Positions 1-11,352 of a DNA stretch of 64,000 nucleotides are shown piece by piece; the stretch's first letter is position 1; the number at the start of each line of letters is the position of its first letter. The notes beneath the pieces are model-generated. The model searched no databases, had not been told where the DNA came from, and worked only from the letters and a program-made list of their open reading frames with translations. Source of the DNA: Ornithodoros turicata (Eukaryota; Arthropoda; Arachnida; Ixodida; Argasidae); assembly GCF_037126465.1 (NCBI RefSeq), contig NW_026999348.1:1116001-1180000 (forward strand). Reading direction: 5' to 3'. The translations under genes were made by a program, and so were the position numbers.

Positions 1-389
1 TATGAAACAGATGGAGTCTTTGGAGATTACGGCAGTGATCTAAAGGCTCAAGGCCGAGGACTGACTTTAGAGCGGTGACGCTATAGAGGTGCGGGAATAA
101 TCAGATAAGATGAAACGAGCAGCGCGATTTTGTATTGATTCGATGGCATTTGAAAGGAAAGATTGACGAGGGTCCCAAATACAGCTTGCAAATTCCAACT
201 TGGGCAGGATGAAAGTGAGGTATGCCAAACGTTTAACTTGAGGAGGGGTAAGACGGAGGTTGGGTCGGAAATAATTATTTCCGACCCAACCCAGGCAGCG
301 GTTTGAGTCACTGATGGTGTGGTTAATATGAGTGTGCCATTGAAGAGTGGACGTGATATGAAGACCAACGCACTTGTAGGAGAGTGTGT
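1..389 (-). pseudogene. LINE reverse transcriptase, C-terminal fragment (CR1/L2-like)
   Basis: Reading the minus strand from about 389 towards 69 gives one open frame with the hallmark C-terminal part of a non-LTR retrotransposon reverse transcriptase. A WHTHI block is followed by KLEFASCIWDP and then IQNRAARFILSDYSR. The frame meets a TAA at 67-69, and the similarity seems to continue to the window edge, so the copy is decayed and runs off the left side. A 34 bp perfect palindrome (258-291) sits in the coding path where the family normally has a short LGFLRRN-type segment. Clade assignment to CR1/L2 is by eye. The fragment has no start codon or catalytic palm, so it encodes no function now. 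Confidence 0.75.
258..291. repeat. 34 bp perfect palindrome
   Basis: Two 17 base arms with no spacer: GGTTGGGTCGGAAATAA and its exact reverse complement. It lies inside the LINE fragment and appears to replace about a dozen bases of the expected coding sequence. Confidence 0.9.
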
Positions 390-399
390 GACTAACTAA

Positions 400-1995
400 T
401 GTGTTACAGAAGGAAGGGAGTTGCCTCAGGACAGAAGCCGCCGATATTTCGAACAGAGACTGTTCTTCTTCTGGGCACCGTCCTCATCATTGGCATGGTA
501 TTTAAAGGGTTAGGTGTGACGTGTTTAAAGGTTCATGCGAATTGTGGGTCAACAGCCCGGAGGGAAGAAAGGTTCCGTACGGGTTTTTACGGCCGGAGTG
601 AATGGCTGCTTTGTTAGAGTGTGGAGGGGATTATGTGAACGTAGTGATCTAGGCTACAGACCGGTTACAGAAAAATGGAAGGTTCACGAACACGTGGACG
701 AAACGGGACAACAGGCAAGAATTGGCAAGCATAGCGAAAGATAAGGAGGTTAGTGGTTACGTGGGGAAAATTCCAGAACCAGCAAAGGAGTTTTTTTTTT
801 AAATATTTGTAATGCAAAGTTGTGGCATGCAATAAAGAAAGTAGAAAGCAGTGGCCATGCATAACATAACAGATGATAATGGAGGTAGAAGGGAAAAGCA
901 TATTTTATTTGTGAAGTGTTTCTAGGGTGCCTTGTGATTTGTTGATACCGGACGGGTGAAGAGCGTTGAACTTGTATATGAGATAAGACTCCCTATCACG
1001 TCTGTCACGTGTGGATCTAAACCCGGTTTCTAGAATATATAGTTTAATGTTGTCAAAATTGTGACCAGGAACGTTAAAGTGTTCGGCGACTGCTTTGGGG
1101 AGTTTGTTGGACGTGTCGGTACTGTGTCCGGTAAGGCGGTTGTTCATTTGTTGGCCGGTTTCACCAATGTATTGCATAGAGCAGTCGCCGCATTCAATGC
1201 AGTATATGACATTGGAGCTTGTGCATGTGAATGCGTGGTTAACGGGGTGGGTGTAATTGCTCGCAGTGCTTTTGATGGAGTTAGCGTGTTGAACGTGCTT
1301 GCATGTTTTGCAGCGCGGGAGGTTGCAGGGTCGTGTTCCCGTGTACGGGGTGCTTGTTTTGCTGATTTTGGCATTGACCAAGGAGTCTGCCAGGTTTTTT
1401 GCACGTCGGTATGTCACCTGTATAGGATTTGTGAATATATTGCTAAGTCGGTCACTGCTTTGGAGGAGGGGCTCGTGCTTCTGTAGAATGGCTTTGATGT
1501 TTGGAAGTGCGTTGGAATATCTTGTGATGAAGCTTATTTGGCACGCGTCAGGATTTTTTCGGTTTTCCAGAACCTCGTCTCGATCGAGTGTAAGTGCCTT
1601 GCGACGGAATTCGGTTAGGAGGGAGTCTGGATAGTCCCTTTGGGCAAGTGTACTGCAGAGTTCGTCAAGCTTCTCAGCGTAATCTGTGTCGTTTGAACAA
1701 ATTCTGCGTAGTCTTACACTCTGCCCATTAGGAATTCCAACCTTACAGTGACGCGGGTGGTGACTCTTGAAGTGAAGGTATTGTTGTTTGTCAGTTGGCT
1801 TTTTGTACAGGGTTGTGATGAGGTTGCCGTTGTCTAGTGATATTGTGGTGTCGAGGAAGTTAATTAAGTGAGTTGACTGTTGTGATGTGAACTTTATGTT
1901 GCTATGCGCGGTGTTCAGTAGATCTATGAACTTTTGAAATTCATGTTTGTAACGATACAAATATTCTTTTTCTGGGCCAATGTTTATGGGTTATA
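400..1995 (-). mobile_element. Penelope-like element, 5'-truncated, with terminal pLTR-like segment
   Basis: The element reads on the minus strand. It holds the 3' two thirds of the Penelope ORF (905-1995), a 3' untranslated stretch, and at about 400-560 a segment resembling Penelope terminal repeats. That segment includes CGAAATATCGGC followed by CTTCTGTCCTGAGG on the minus strand. The reverse transcriptase palm with its YxDD box is missing, so the copy is 5'-truncated near 1995, as is usual for PLEs. I found no target duplication. The outer boundary at 400 is approximate. Confidence 0.7.
905..1960 (-). CDS. Penelope-like RT thumb plus GIY-YIG endonuclease (partial)
   Basis: The 351 residue frame is open throughout and stops at 905. 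The first ~130 residues match the thumb region of PLE reverse transcriptases (INFLDTTISL, LYKKPTDKQQYLH, HPRHCKVGIPNGQ). A cysteine-rich linker CNLPRCKTCKH lies near residue 210. The GIY-YIG endonuclease follows at about 250-330, with VIYCIECGDC, QYIGETG and NRLTGH. The apparent start at 1960 is not a true start: the same frame continues upstream (EKEYLYRY) to about 1995 before a stop, and the RT palm and fingers are absent. In intact PLEs the RT and endonuclease carry out target-primed insertion. No internal stop is seen, so the copy is fairly young, but as truncated it cannot be autonomous. Confidence 0.88.
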   Translation of the reverse strand: MYRYKHEFQKFIDLLNTAHSNIKFTSQQSTHLINFLDTTISLDNGNLITTLYKKPTDKQQYLHFKSHHPRHCKVGIPNGQSVRLRRICSNDTDYAEKLDELCSTLAQRDYPDSLLTEFRRKALTLDRDEVLENRKNPDACQISFITRYSNALPNIKAILQKHEPLLQSSDRLSNIFTNPIQVTYRRAKNLADSLVNAKISKTSTPYTGTRPCNLPRCKTCKHVQHANSIKSTASNYTHPVNHAFTCTSSNVIYCIECGDCSMQYIGETGQQMNNRLTGHSTDTSNKLPKAVAEHFNVPGHNFDNIKLYILETGFRSTRDRRDRESYLIYKFNALHPSGINKSQGTLETLHK

Positions 1996-2293
1996 AAAGC
2001 TCAACACCCAATGTTTCATGTGTTTCATTGCGGTTTCATTGCATTGAAAATACGGTTCATCAATATAGAAAGTATTAGACAACAACTACAACATCATTGT
2101 CTGACCGCCACCACCAACAAAATAAAACCATATATGAAAATACTACTATTCCGGTTGAGTCGGGAACTACATCCGACGATATCCACGTTCAACGAGCGTG
2201 AAGTCAGAGCCTCAGGATAGTGGGCATTTGCATTTCATTTCGTTGATACGAATACAGAAGGTAATGCGTCATTGCGCTCAGTACTCTGTAGTA

Positions 2294-3020
2294 GGCCGGT
2301 TTCACGTCAGTTCAGGCAGGCAGGTCCCATCCACCTCCTGGATCTTCATTATATTTTGATATTTAGAAGCTCGTCGTACATGATGACCAACAGCGGTAAA
2401 ACAAATAATTCCTCCGGAATAGTTTTCGCGCAAAAAAATCGAGAAAATCCGGCCCTGAATTCGAGTGTTTCAGTTTTGACGTGTTTGCGCGCGTATATCT
2501 CCCGAGTCTTAAAAGTTACTGCAGTGAATTTTTTGTATGCTTTAGTATACCTACAGGCCAGCAGTCACAGCGCAAATTTTGGCGCGCAGGAGCAACGCAC
2601 TGTGTTATAAAAAATGTCGAACATGCTCTCTCGAGCAGTTTTGTACCCAAACTCAACGCGTGATTTCTCTGGCTGTAGATATTCCTCACTACCATATTTG
2701 GTATCAATTCACTCGGCTTTTAATGCTCTTTCATCTGATATATGTATTGCGCGTATACCCCTTACAGGTATCTGCTGAAACAGGGAAATGTTAAGGTATA
2801 TTTCGAAAAAACAAGGACTTTGAGCGTCCGTTTCTCGAAAAGGCCCCTTTTTATTTCATTTATATTTTGCCAGGACATGGCCCGATGTTAGACTTTTCAT
2901 CTCGCGTAAAAATATTCTGCTTCAAAAGGTGTACACTGGCGATTAGCGAGTTAAAACGCGGCCGTAGTCTGCGTGCGTACGTGTCCGAGCCCGGCTGTCG
3001 GTACCGCTAATGGCGGGCCT
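2294..3020 (+). repeat. Left terminal inverted repeat of the 2.3-5.0 kb element
   Basis: Inverted partner of 4305-5035. Similarity starts at GGCCGG and ends near the GGTACCGC/CGGGCC block around 3000-3020. Confidence 0.85.
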
Positions 3021-4304
3021 TCTGTGATGTCGTACAAGAAAGGGACAACTTTGTGTAATCAAAAGTTGTAGTGTCGATATATTTACTCGCTTTCTATGAA
3101 AACGTCACTCTTGTGCATTCACTTTCCACGGTACTAGCTATGAATGTTTCTCGGCCTCGACTTTACGATGTCTTACTTTGCCACGCATGCGAACCTTGTA
3201 TGCAACTTTGACGTGGTATATGTTTACCTACTCCCTTTTCTTTTGCGTTCGAAAAGAAGCCACATCCTCAGGCCGTACGTGGAGTAAATGAACGCGCATT
3301 AGGCGTTTTGGCAAGCACGTTATCATATCTTGTGACTCTGAGATAACGTCTTGCTCGAGTGAACGCAAGTTAGGTGTCGTGGCATGGTGCTTGATTATTC
3401 CACCGATCCTGTCACACGCACTTTTGTCGTGGCCTGTTCCTCAACAGCCATGTCGCGCTCGCAAAAGTAGATTTGGAGAGCTCATAGAGCCTATGCCGAT
3501 TTTTAAAATGACTCGCTTCTCAATCTGACGCGTAAATCATTAGCTGCGACAGGAACATTCTCGTCAAGCCATTCTTCAATAGCAATGGAAGCCAACAGTG
3601 ACTATGCTGAATCGTGACACAAGCCTTCGCTCATGACACCAGAACTGTGCGTTTCCGTGCAGCTGTTACCACACACGTGAATATGGAAATCTGTATCTTC
3701 CCCAGTAGCACGTTTGTATTTCGCTAGGCATGGCTACTGTCCAGTTTTGAGCGAAATAGAAGTGCATTAGGTGCGTCTCTCGTATGACTCTGCTCTGAAC
3801 GTCTCTAGTATAACTATGACAAATGCGAGAACCCGCCCACTTCCCTAGGTCTGAGAAGAAATGTACTGCTGCATGTTCAGCACAGAACACGCGTTTTGTG
3901 CTAAAAGCCCTGTGCATAACTTAAAAATGTACTAAAATGAAGCAAAGCAACAACAACAACATAGATGAATGGATGATGATGATGTGATGATCATGAAGTA
4001 AAGCAAGCTTCGCAGGAACTTGCGGGAACCCTGGAAAAAACAATTCGTGAATCCATGTTTATTTGTACAGTATTGGTATCACCGTGTGCGGAGCTTGCAA
4101 AAGTGAGGTTTTACCTTCGCTGACCATTGAGTTTGACCTAGCCGTTGAAATACGGCTTTACTGCAGCGTAGGATTTCATTCAGATGGTTTGTTGGAAATA
4201 ACTCCCAGGCGTGAATTACTTCTTCAGCAGGACGTGAGAAACTTGCTGACGAATAACTCAGGTAAGGCTAAGGCCAGACAACCTTGCCCAAACAAAGGGA
4301 GCAT
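3021..4304. other. Interior of long-TIR element, no gene recognised
   Basis: I see no coding region with recognisable motifs on either strand. It contains a run of CAA and GAT triplets around 3948-3990 and otherwise ordinary sequence. Confidence 0.5.
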
Positions 4305-5035
4305 AGACTCGAGGCCCGCGGTACCGGCAGCCGGGCTCCGACACGTACGCACACAGACTAGGGCCGCGTTTTATCGCGTAATTCGCCAGTGTACACTTTT
4401 TGAAGCAGAATTTTTTTACGTAAGATGAAAGGTCTAACATCGGACCATGCCCTGGCAAAATATAAATGAAATAAAAAGGGGCCTTTTCGAGAAACGGACG
4501 GTCAAAATCCTTGTTTTTTCGAAATATACCTTAACATTTCTCTGTTTTAGCAGATACCTGTAGGGTGTATATGCGCAACACATATATCAGATGAAAGAGC
4601 ATTAAAAGCTGAGGGAATTGATACCAAATATGGCAGTGAGTAATACAGCCAGAGAAATCACGCGTCGAAGTTGTGACAAAACTGCGAGACAGAGCATGTT
4701 TGACATTTTTTATATCACAGAGCGTTGCTCCTGGGCGCCAAAATTTGCGCTCGGACTGCTGGCCTGTAGGCATACTAAAGCATTAAAAAATTTCACTGCA
4801 GTAACTTTTAAGACTCGGGGGATATACGCGCACAAACACGGCAAAACTGAAACACTCGAATTCTAGCAGGATTTTCTCGATTTTTTTGCGCGACAACTAT
4901 TCCGTAGAAATTATTTGTTTTACCTTTTACCGCTGTTGTTCATCATGTACGATGAGCTGCCAAATATAAAAAAACAATAATGAAAATCCAGGAGGTCGAT
5001 TGGACCTGCCTGCCTGAACTGACGTGAAACCGGCC
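4305..5035 (-). repeat. Right terminal inverted repeat of the 2.3-5.0 kb element
   Basis: Inverted partner of 2294-3020, ending at CCGGCC (5030-5035) followed by AGTA. Confidence 0.85.
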
Positions 5036-5594
5036 AGTACTCCCCTTTATAAAAGAACGCGGCTAACATATCTGCCAGAAATAAGTAGAAGGTAGCAGAA
5101 CCTTGGAAAATCACCAGTGATGAATCACCTCGTGTTATAGTCAAGATTTATGTGTTGTTGGAGAATCGCTTCCTAATCTTACCGTGTTGTCTGCACTCAG
5201 CAAACTTTGCGAGAGAGGAACAGAAAGAACCGATGTAATCGGCACAATGGCAAGCGGCGCAGTGGGTGTAACCGCATTTATGTTCCTGATCAATGGCTTT
5301 ACAGTGCATTAGCATGCATGTTAATTTAAAAAATCCCGTCACCCAATTGAAACAAATAATGGGATAGCACTTGCTCGGCTATGATCCGTTTCCTCAGCTA
5401 GTCACAACGCCGCTCCAGTAATTTCCGGGATACGGAAAAATCGTCCCCGATGGTGACCTAGGTTAGAGCCGGGTCCTAGGTTAGTTTTCAGGTTTAGATT
5501 AGTTTAGGCTTGTTTTTGACAGTTCGCCGTCCACAGTCCATCGCATCGCCCTCATCACATTATAACTGGATATTCCGAAATCCTAAGCTGTTTG

Positions 5595-5700
5595 GAGAAG
5601 GCGTTTGATCGAAGACCGCTTGGTCGAAAGCCGTTCGATGGAAAGCCGGTTGATCGGCGCCGTTTGTGCGAAAGACGTTCTTTCGAAGGGAGTTCGACGC
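5595..5700 (+). repeat. Degenerate ~15 bp tandem repeat, left arm
   Basis: Successive units of the type CGTTTGATCGAAGAC, CGCTTGGTCGAAAGC and CGTTCGATGGAAAGC recur about seven times. Similar units in opposite orientation occur at 6240-6320, so the two blocks may be subterminal repeats of one ~0.8 kb element. Confidence 0.7.
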
Positions 5701-5984
5701 TCGCAGCGTGTCCTCAGCACCTCTTTTCCTGTAACTTCTGATTCGAACATATGCAGCATGAGGTGATTAATGTCCTCTCCTTTTTTGTTTGTTTGGTTGT
5801 TTCTTGCCTTTTTTTAGCTAAATAGGGGAGACCACTGGTTGTTTGCAGACCTTTGTCATTCACGAACAGCACAGCCTTCTGGCTTTTTACTGTCTCCCAT
5901 TTGAAAGGAAATCAAATTGAATAGAATTAAACTGAATTGAATAGAACAATGCGGAAGTATCCCGCGTAGCAGTAGGATACATAC

Positions 5985-6080
5985 CGAAGAAAATGCCTTC
6001 AAGTTGGGAGCAGCCAATAGTCTGTGCTTCTTCTGGGCACCCTTTTCATTGCTGGGATCCGAAATGGCATAGTGATATGT
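5985..6080. repeat. Possible Penelope terminal-repeat relic
   Basis: The stretch containing CTTCTTCTGGGCACCC and a following CATTGCTGGGATCC resembles 466-500 in the Penelope-like element at the left edge. The similarity is short, so this is only a weak call. Confidence 0.3.
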
Positions 6081-6239
6081 GCACGAAAGGCACTCGAAGT
6101 CTTAATCCTAAGAAGGAAATTTCGTCATAGTATAAAATACATATATTGTATTAACAGCCATATAAAACTTTAGTTCAATCTTGTTTAGAGTATGCATCTG
6201 CTCCAAACGAGGAATAAAAAAATCAATCAAACGAACGCT

Positions 6240-6415
6240 GCCGTTTCGATCGAACGGTGTTCGATCAAATGGATTTCGACCAAATGTCCCGCGTTCGATC
6301 AAACGGCTTTCGTTCTTGCGGAGACGATTTCTCCGGAGGACATTTTTCCCTGGGGACGGTTCTTCCTGGGGATTTTTTTTCCGGGGAGGAAAATCCGGCA
6401 TTTCGGGCAAGCTTT
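6240..6415 (-). repeat. Degenerate tandem repeat, right arm, plus GGACATTTTT-type block
   Basis: On the minus strand the 6240-6320 part repeats the CGTTTGATCGAA units of 5595-5700. The rest (6325-6415) is made of GGGGACGGTTCTTCC and GGACATTTTTCCC units of the kind also seen at 17.86 and 19.03 kb. The many overlapping ORFs here come from the low-complexity repeat and are not genes. Confidence 0.65.
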
Positions 6416-6419
6416 GATT

Positions 6420-8134
6420 ATATGAAACGACTTCTCCGTGATCATTCCTTCATTTGGCAACTAGCGCTCATATTCATCTCTGGAAACCCCAATTTTGTAA
6501 TTGCATCTGTGTTGCCCTTCAAGAATATTGTGCCCTTCAAGAATTCTGTGATTTTATAAAATACGCATAAATTTGGCTCACATGGTGTCCAGTTGTTCAG
6601 CTTTTGCACGACCAAATTCAACGTTTTCAAGTTTGGTTTGAATTAACTGAGATCTCAGCATCCAACACAACGAAATTTGGAGTAAAAATTTACGCTTCAG
6701 AAGCTCTTCTAAAAAAGAAAAGAAGGCATATATTGTCCTGTCCCACATAATAAGGAGGCCGAACTGCACTTTTTTGCAACACTCAAACAAGAACCTGTTA
6801 TGTTGTCAGGTGACCATTGTTATTATTTTTCTACTCTATGTCCTTCTATATTTAGTCAAATCGTTCCCCTTGGCGTCCAGGAAAAAAAAAGTCTGTGTTG
6901 GAATATCGCGACTCCCAGCTGCGAGGCCTTGCCGCTCGACCTTTCCATATGTTTGGTTGGTTCCCGTGTGTCGACCCGAAGCCTTTATCGCCCTTCACCT
7001 GCTTTGTACGGTTTTGCAAACTGGCACACCAGAAGAAGGGAGTCCCCTGTCACTGGGGTTGTCGACTGACATCATTTTTCTGAGCGGATGTAATGTGAAA
7101 GAAAAAGAAGGGAGAACATGGGGGAAATGGGCTTTCAAATACGTTACTGAAGTTTCCGGGTAATAATAAGTAGTCTGTTCTACGACGGAAATTTTGAAAA
7201 GTCTGCACCAACGCCTTGTAAACGAATTCAGATATTTGATAATGCTTACTTACCCGAAATATACACATCAAAATGTCATTTTTCGCATGAATAGTAGAGT
7301 TATTATCAATGTAAATTGCATGTAAGCGAGTGCAGAAAAAAAAGGAATACCGTTTCGAGCACTAGATTTTCCAGACTGCATTGTAAGCGCTGTGTGTAGG
7401 CAATGTTTATAGCCTAATTTACAGCCGCTGGTAGATCCAGTTGACAGCCTCCGAGATACCAGCATCCGTACTATCCGATCACACTTGTAAGTCGGCATAC
7501 AGTAAGTATGCACTAGTAAAACAATACGAAGAGCAACTAAAAATTCCATAATCAGTCAGTACAGGCGCCAGTGACTTGTGAAAACAGTAATTGTAGCATA
7601 AATATATAACAACAACATAAAAATAAAGTGCTTATGTAGCAATAGGAGACAAGCAAAAAAGACCTGAATGTCTCGAATCGAACTGCGGACCTTTCGTGGG
7701 ATAGTGCGACACTTTACTTCTCGACAAACAGCGCAGAAGGCGCAGGAATGCCTTAAACTCGCGAGGTCAACCATGCACAATGGGGATTATTTCGGGAGTC
7801 GGACGCGAACGACGTGATAAGAACGGCGAGCGTGGCGCCGTTTAGAATCGGGAAAATCGTGAATCGGAGTTGCTCATCGACTGGTATGGCCTCTTAAGAT
7901 TCATTCACGCATTCGTCACGCATAGACGAGCCGCCATCCTGAAAACGCGCTTCGTTGTTGTTGCTACGTGAAGATCGTACCGACACTTCGAGCTCTCTTC
8001 CTCAAAATTTACATTGTGAAGCATGTTATCCATTTTATAGTTATCGTGAAGCATTTTTGCTGGAATCATCAATCGTTGGAATGACAGACGTGACACAATA
8101 GCAGAGAAAGAACGGCAGAAGCGAGACACATGTT
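6420..8134. other. No gene recognised
   Basis: Unassigned sequence. ORFs are short and lack recognisable motifs. The minus strand near 7740-7670 has a box-B-like TTCGATTC that may be a worn tRNA-derived SINE, too weak to annotate. Confidence 0.5.
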
Positions 8135-9823
8135 TACACTCTAAGAAATTTCTCTGTTATTTTACGGGAAAAGTACAGGAAAACATAACCCAGACACCGT
8201 CCGTAAAATAACAGAAAAGCGGTATAAGTCCTTCCAGTATTTGTCTGTAAAAACAACGGAAACTGCGTTATATTACACGTTTGTTTTAAATTGGTTTACT
8301 CCTATTTTAAAAAGCAGACATTTCGTGTAACATTACACTGACTATGCAAATTGCTTTGCAATCGTTATTGCAATTACCCATGATGTTACTGCCACTATTG
8401 TTTTTCCTATTTTCTTTTAATAGTTCTATGCAACTAGAATCATGTACATCAGCTCCCAACCACCAAATAAATTGCACTTAATTTTCTGGCTGTATGTTAT
8501 TTGCCGTTCGCATGAGGGGGAACCCATGGAGAGAACAGACGGATGAGGTCAGGCAACACTCAAGCACACATCCATACAATAGCTTTTATTATGATTCTGT
8601 GCATACATTGAAAATCAGACAAAGAAAATACCGAACAGCTAGCTGTGTACCACAGTACGTATATGGATATATTATGCCCTAGAAAAAAAAATAAGAAGAA
8701 AAAGCAGGCGCCATGTGCATACAGAATGAGTGTGCGCCACAGACTGACACTACGCTGTTCTTCTGTTCACCTTTCGTGTAGGCCAACGCTGTCATCCGCG
8801 ACAGAAACGTGTGCTTCCTTGTGTGTTAACACTTTTGAGGTCTATGTTTACGGTCAGCCCAACTGCAGAAAAAAATGAACGAGAATAAAGTAGTCAACTT
8901 TGTATGATGCTTCATGACCCCACCGGCCCCAGGGTTCATGTACGACGCGTGGTGAGTACCTCACAAAAGTCCGTAACCCTCTACACTAAAAAAAATAAAA
9001 AAAGAACCGTACTAAGTGTGGCCTCACACGCGAATCACAGTTTGGAATGAGGCGCTTCTTACCTTCCTTGTTTATTCCTGCGGGGTTAAGCCCACTAAGA
9101 AGATATCATGCAAAGCAAGTGCCTCACCGCCACTTAGCGTTCGCATGGCACATCACAGCGTTCACAACACGGACATACCGTGAGAAATCTACGTTGCCGT
9201 CAGCCATAAGTTTGCTTAGTTTAGCTAGAAGTGCTAACACTCGTGATGGAGAGTGCAGATTCTAAAACCTCGTGAGTATTATTTACAAAAGGACATCAAA
9301 TCCAGAACTCTGGCACAGTGACATTCCCAACGGCAAGCAACACATGTTCCGTGCCCAAAGGGCGATACACGTTTCAGTAAAGTACTCAGTCATTGTCTGA
9401 TTTACTCACTCATTTGTCGTTCCAACACAGTTGAGTTCGAAGGAGCAGTACCACCGTGCCAAACCTCACTTGCTAAGTTGTAGGCGTTGTAGGTTCTAGC
9501 GTCGTCTGCAAAACATCGCCACCCGCCAAGTAGCAGCCACCTGCGTGTCGCGAATACAACGCCACCTGCAGTATTCTTTTCGGTTTCGGTTTCATTTCAT
9601 GCTGTTTCGACAATTAACAACAAGCGAGTCTTACCTAGAAGTCTGTTCAACGGTGCAATAAACAGGCCGGTCAGCGCACTGGTCGTTTCACACCATAGAC
9701 GCCATCTTGGAACAGGAAAACAGCTTTTACGCGGTAAAGGGCAATTACAGACACGAGCCGCAAAATTTTACAGACTTTTGTCAGCAAAGTCGTCCGTAAA
9801 ATAAGACCACTTTTTACGGTGTA
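8135..9823. mobile_element. TA-flanked non-autonomous DNA element (Tc1/mariner-like ends)
   Basis: The left end reads TACACTCTAAGAAA and the inverted right end reads TACACCGTAAAAAG. Both are followed within ~20 bases by TTATTTTACGG, giving roughly 35 bp imperfect terminal inverted repeats bounded by TA. Further TACGG/CCGTA units sit just inside both ends. The interior shows no transposase. The superfamily call rests only on the TA ends. Confidence 0.5.
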
Positions 9824-10327
9824 CCTACCGACGACCAACACGCGGTCACACACAAGTCTTAATTATTTTCGTCGATTCCGTGGTTTGCGCGAATTCCCAG
9901 TTCATCGTTGACAGCTCAGACACCAAACAACTATTGTTGACAAGGAATTTACTCATGCGGGAGCACCAAACACACACACACACACACACGCACAAATGAC
10001 AAAAGATCCCATCGCGGTAATGGGAGGCCCGCCGTTGCCCGACGGCGCCAAAGGGAAGCCCCCTCCACCCCTGCGAGCGCTCCGATTGGCTGGATGAAAA
10101 GCATTCGCGTTTCTCCCTTCCGAAGCTGCAGCACCGAGCGGTTCTGGAAAAGCGGCTGGAAACGCTCAGCGGCCCGCATTTCGCGGCGCGACGAACGCGT
10201 TCAAAAAACGCATGTGTGAATCCAGTTTTACGTACGCAAACGCGACACCGCACGATCTAGTAAAAGTAATACGTAAGTACTAGTACGTACTACTAGTAGT
10301 AGTAAAAAAGTAATTGTGATAGTAAGT
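9824..10327. other. No gene recognised; CA microsatellite and TAGTA-rich stretch
   Basis: Contains an 11-fold CA run at about 9969-9989 and, at 10260-10305, alternating TACGTA/TAGTAG sequence with local palindromes. No supported coding region. Confidence 0.5.
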
Positions 10328-10482
10328 GTTAGTATACCGTACGCTATCGCCTCTGCGTACGTAAGGGGTAGTTTTGGTGACTCTACGCAGGCGCAGAGCA
10401 TAAAGAGAGCTTTGCGCATTGAGCAGAACCACCGCGATATCCGTTACGCACGCAAAAGCGACAGCGTACGATATGCTAAAAC
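10328..10482. mobile_element. Palindromic MITE, CGTACGCTATCGCC family, copy 1
   Basis: The ends read TTAGTATACCGTACGCTATC and, inverted, TTAGCATATCGTACGCTGTC. The whole ~155 bp folds on itself around a centre containing GCGCAGAGC...GCTTTGCGC. Related copies lie at 37.5-38.0 and 40.0-40.2 kb. No coding capacity. Confidence 0.7.
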
Positions 10483-11127
10483 CCACTAATATGTCAACCC
10501 AGAACAAACGTCTTTGGACGCTGGTCATTCTCAACCCTTCTTTGCCAACATTGGCTAACATGATAGAATTCATATTATGTCGCTAACAAACGATACAAAA
10601 CTAGTCGCGGAGTAGTCCTAAGCTTAGGGGACCTTTAATGAAACCGAGCCAGACTTTGTCATCGTGGATCAGGCCCTGCTCTACACGTGTCAATCGCCGT
10701 GTTCCACACGCTATGAGTTGGAGCTCAGATTTCTGAATAGCGGTACAGCACCGGAGCTGCTTGGGAAAAGTTTTCAGAGCTGATTCATCATATTTTCCCT
10801 CTTGGTCCGGCGTCTCCGCTCGTGCAGTCTCCCCAGACTTTGTTTGTCTGCAGTAGGCTGCCCTGTGTTCGATATCTAGCGATATCTAATGTAATAATTC
10901 CCTTTCTTGTTGCCTGCCGCCTTGTTCGATCTTCTATTCTCCTAACGTCGTTCTTATCTTTTAAGTTGGCTTTCTTACATGCCGTTCTGCCATCATGCAA
11001 AACGGGCACCACAGGAGGTGTCCCTGAATTCTGGTCATGCAGCTTTTAACCGCACACTATGATCGAACATGTAAACGTTCTCTGTAAATTTCGTATCCTC
11101 ATATTTAATGCGCACTTGTTATTTAAG
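10483..11127. other. No gene recognised; region upstream of P2X7-type exon
   Basis: No motif-bearing ORF seen. If the exon at 11128 belongs to a gene, this stretch would be intron, but I cannot place an upstream exon. Confidence 0.4.
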
Positions 11128-11352
11128 GTGCCGTTGCGGCTCCTGTGTCATAATGCCAAATGAGATCGAATGCTTGTGCTGCAAGGAGCTCGAAAGCACT
11201 GCCGAATGAAGGGCATTACAACCCACGAAGATTTCCAACTTTTATGCCTCAGTACGACTGTCCTGAATGTCGCATTGCTTGATCTCCGTGGGCAGCGCGA
11301 ACCGATGAGCGACCATATTCACAATCAATGTGTTCTTGTCGATGGGCGCTGA
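11128..11352 (+). pseudogene. P2X7 intracellular (ballast)-type domain exon, frameshifted
   Basis: After an AG acceptor at 11126-11127 the frame reads a cysteine-rich start with CRCGSCVIMP and then ECLCCKELE, which closely fits the zinc-binding C-terminal cytoplasmic domain of P2X7-type receptors. That domain is common as a stand-alone module in invertebrates. The frame stops at about 11206, and the downstream half continues in the next frame (GITTHEDFQLLCLSTTVLN) until TGA at 11350-11352, so a frameshift lies near 11200-11210. A second, inverted copy at 58174-58591 also begins right after an AG acceptor, suggesting a shared exon boundary. Function in invertebrates is unknown. I see no transmembrane P2X portion. 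Confidence 0.7.

Larger units (their letters stand above)
2294..5035. mobile_element. DNA element with ~0.73 kb terminal inverted repeats
   Basis: Bases 2294-3020 and 4305-5035 are inverted copies of each other with frequent small differences. The outer termini read GGCCGGTTTCACGTCAGTTC on both sides. A 4 base AGTA flanks both ends (2290-2293 and 5036-5039), which may be a target duplication. The 1.28 kb interior has no ORF I recognise, so this looks like a non-autonomous long-TIR or foldback-type element. Superfamily is unknown. Short ORFs in the arms occur in mirrored form and are not supported as genes. Confidence 0.75.

Noticed and set aside
416..505. Hammerhead ribozyme in the Penelope terminal segment
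   Set aside because: GATGAG and CGAAA elements are both present on the minus strand, but the intervening stem II does not pair in the required positions.
6108..6559. Overlapping ORFs near 6.1-6.6 kb
   Set aside because: They translate degenerate tandem repeats in several frames and lack any domain.
7670..7745. Possible tRNA-derived SINE or tRNA pseudogene on the minus strand
   Set aside because: Only a box-B-like word is present; no cloverleaf arms could be paired convincingly and no second copy was seen.
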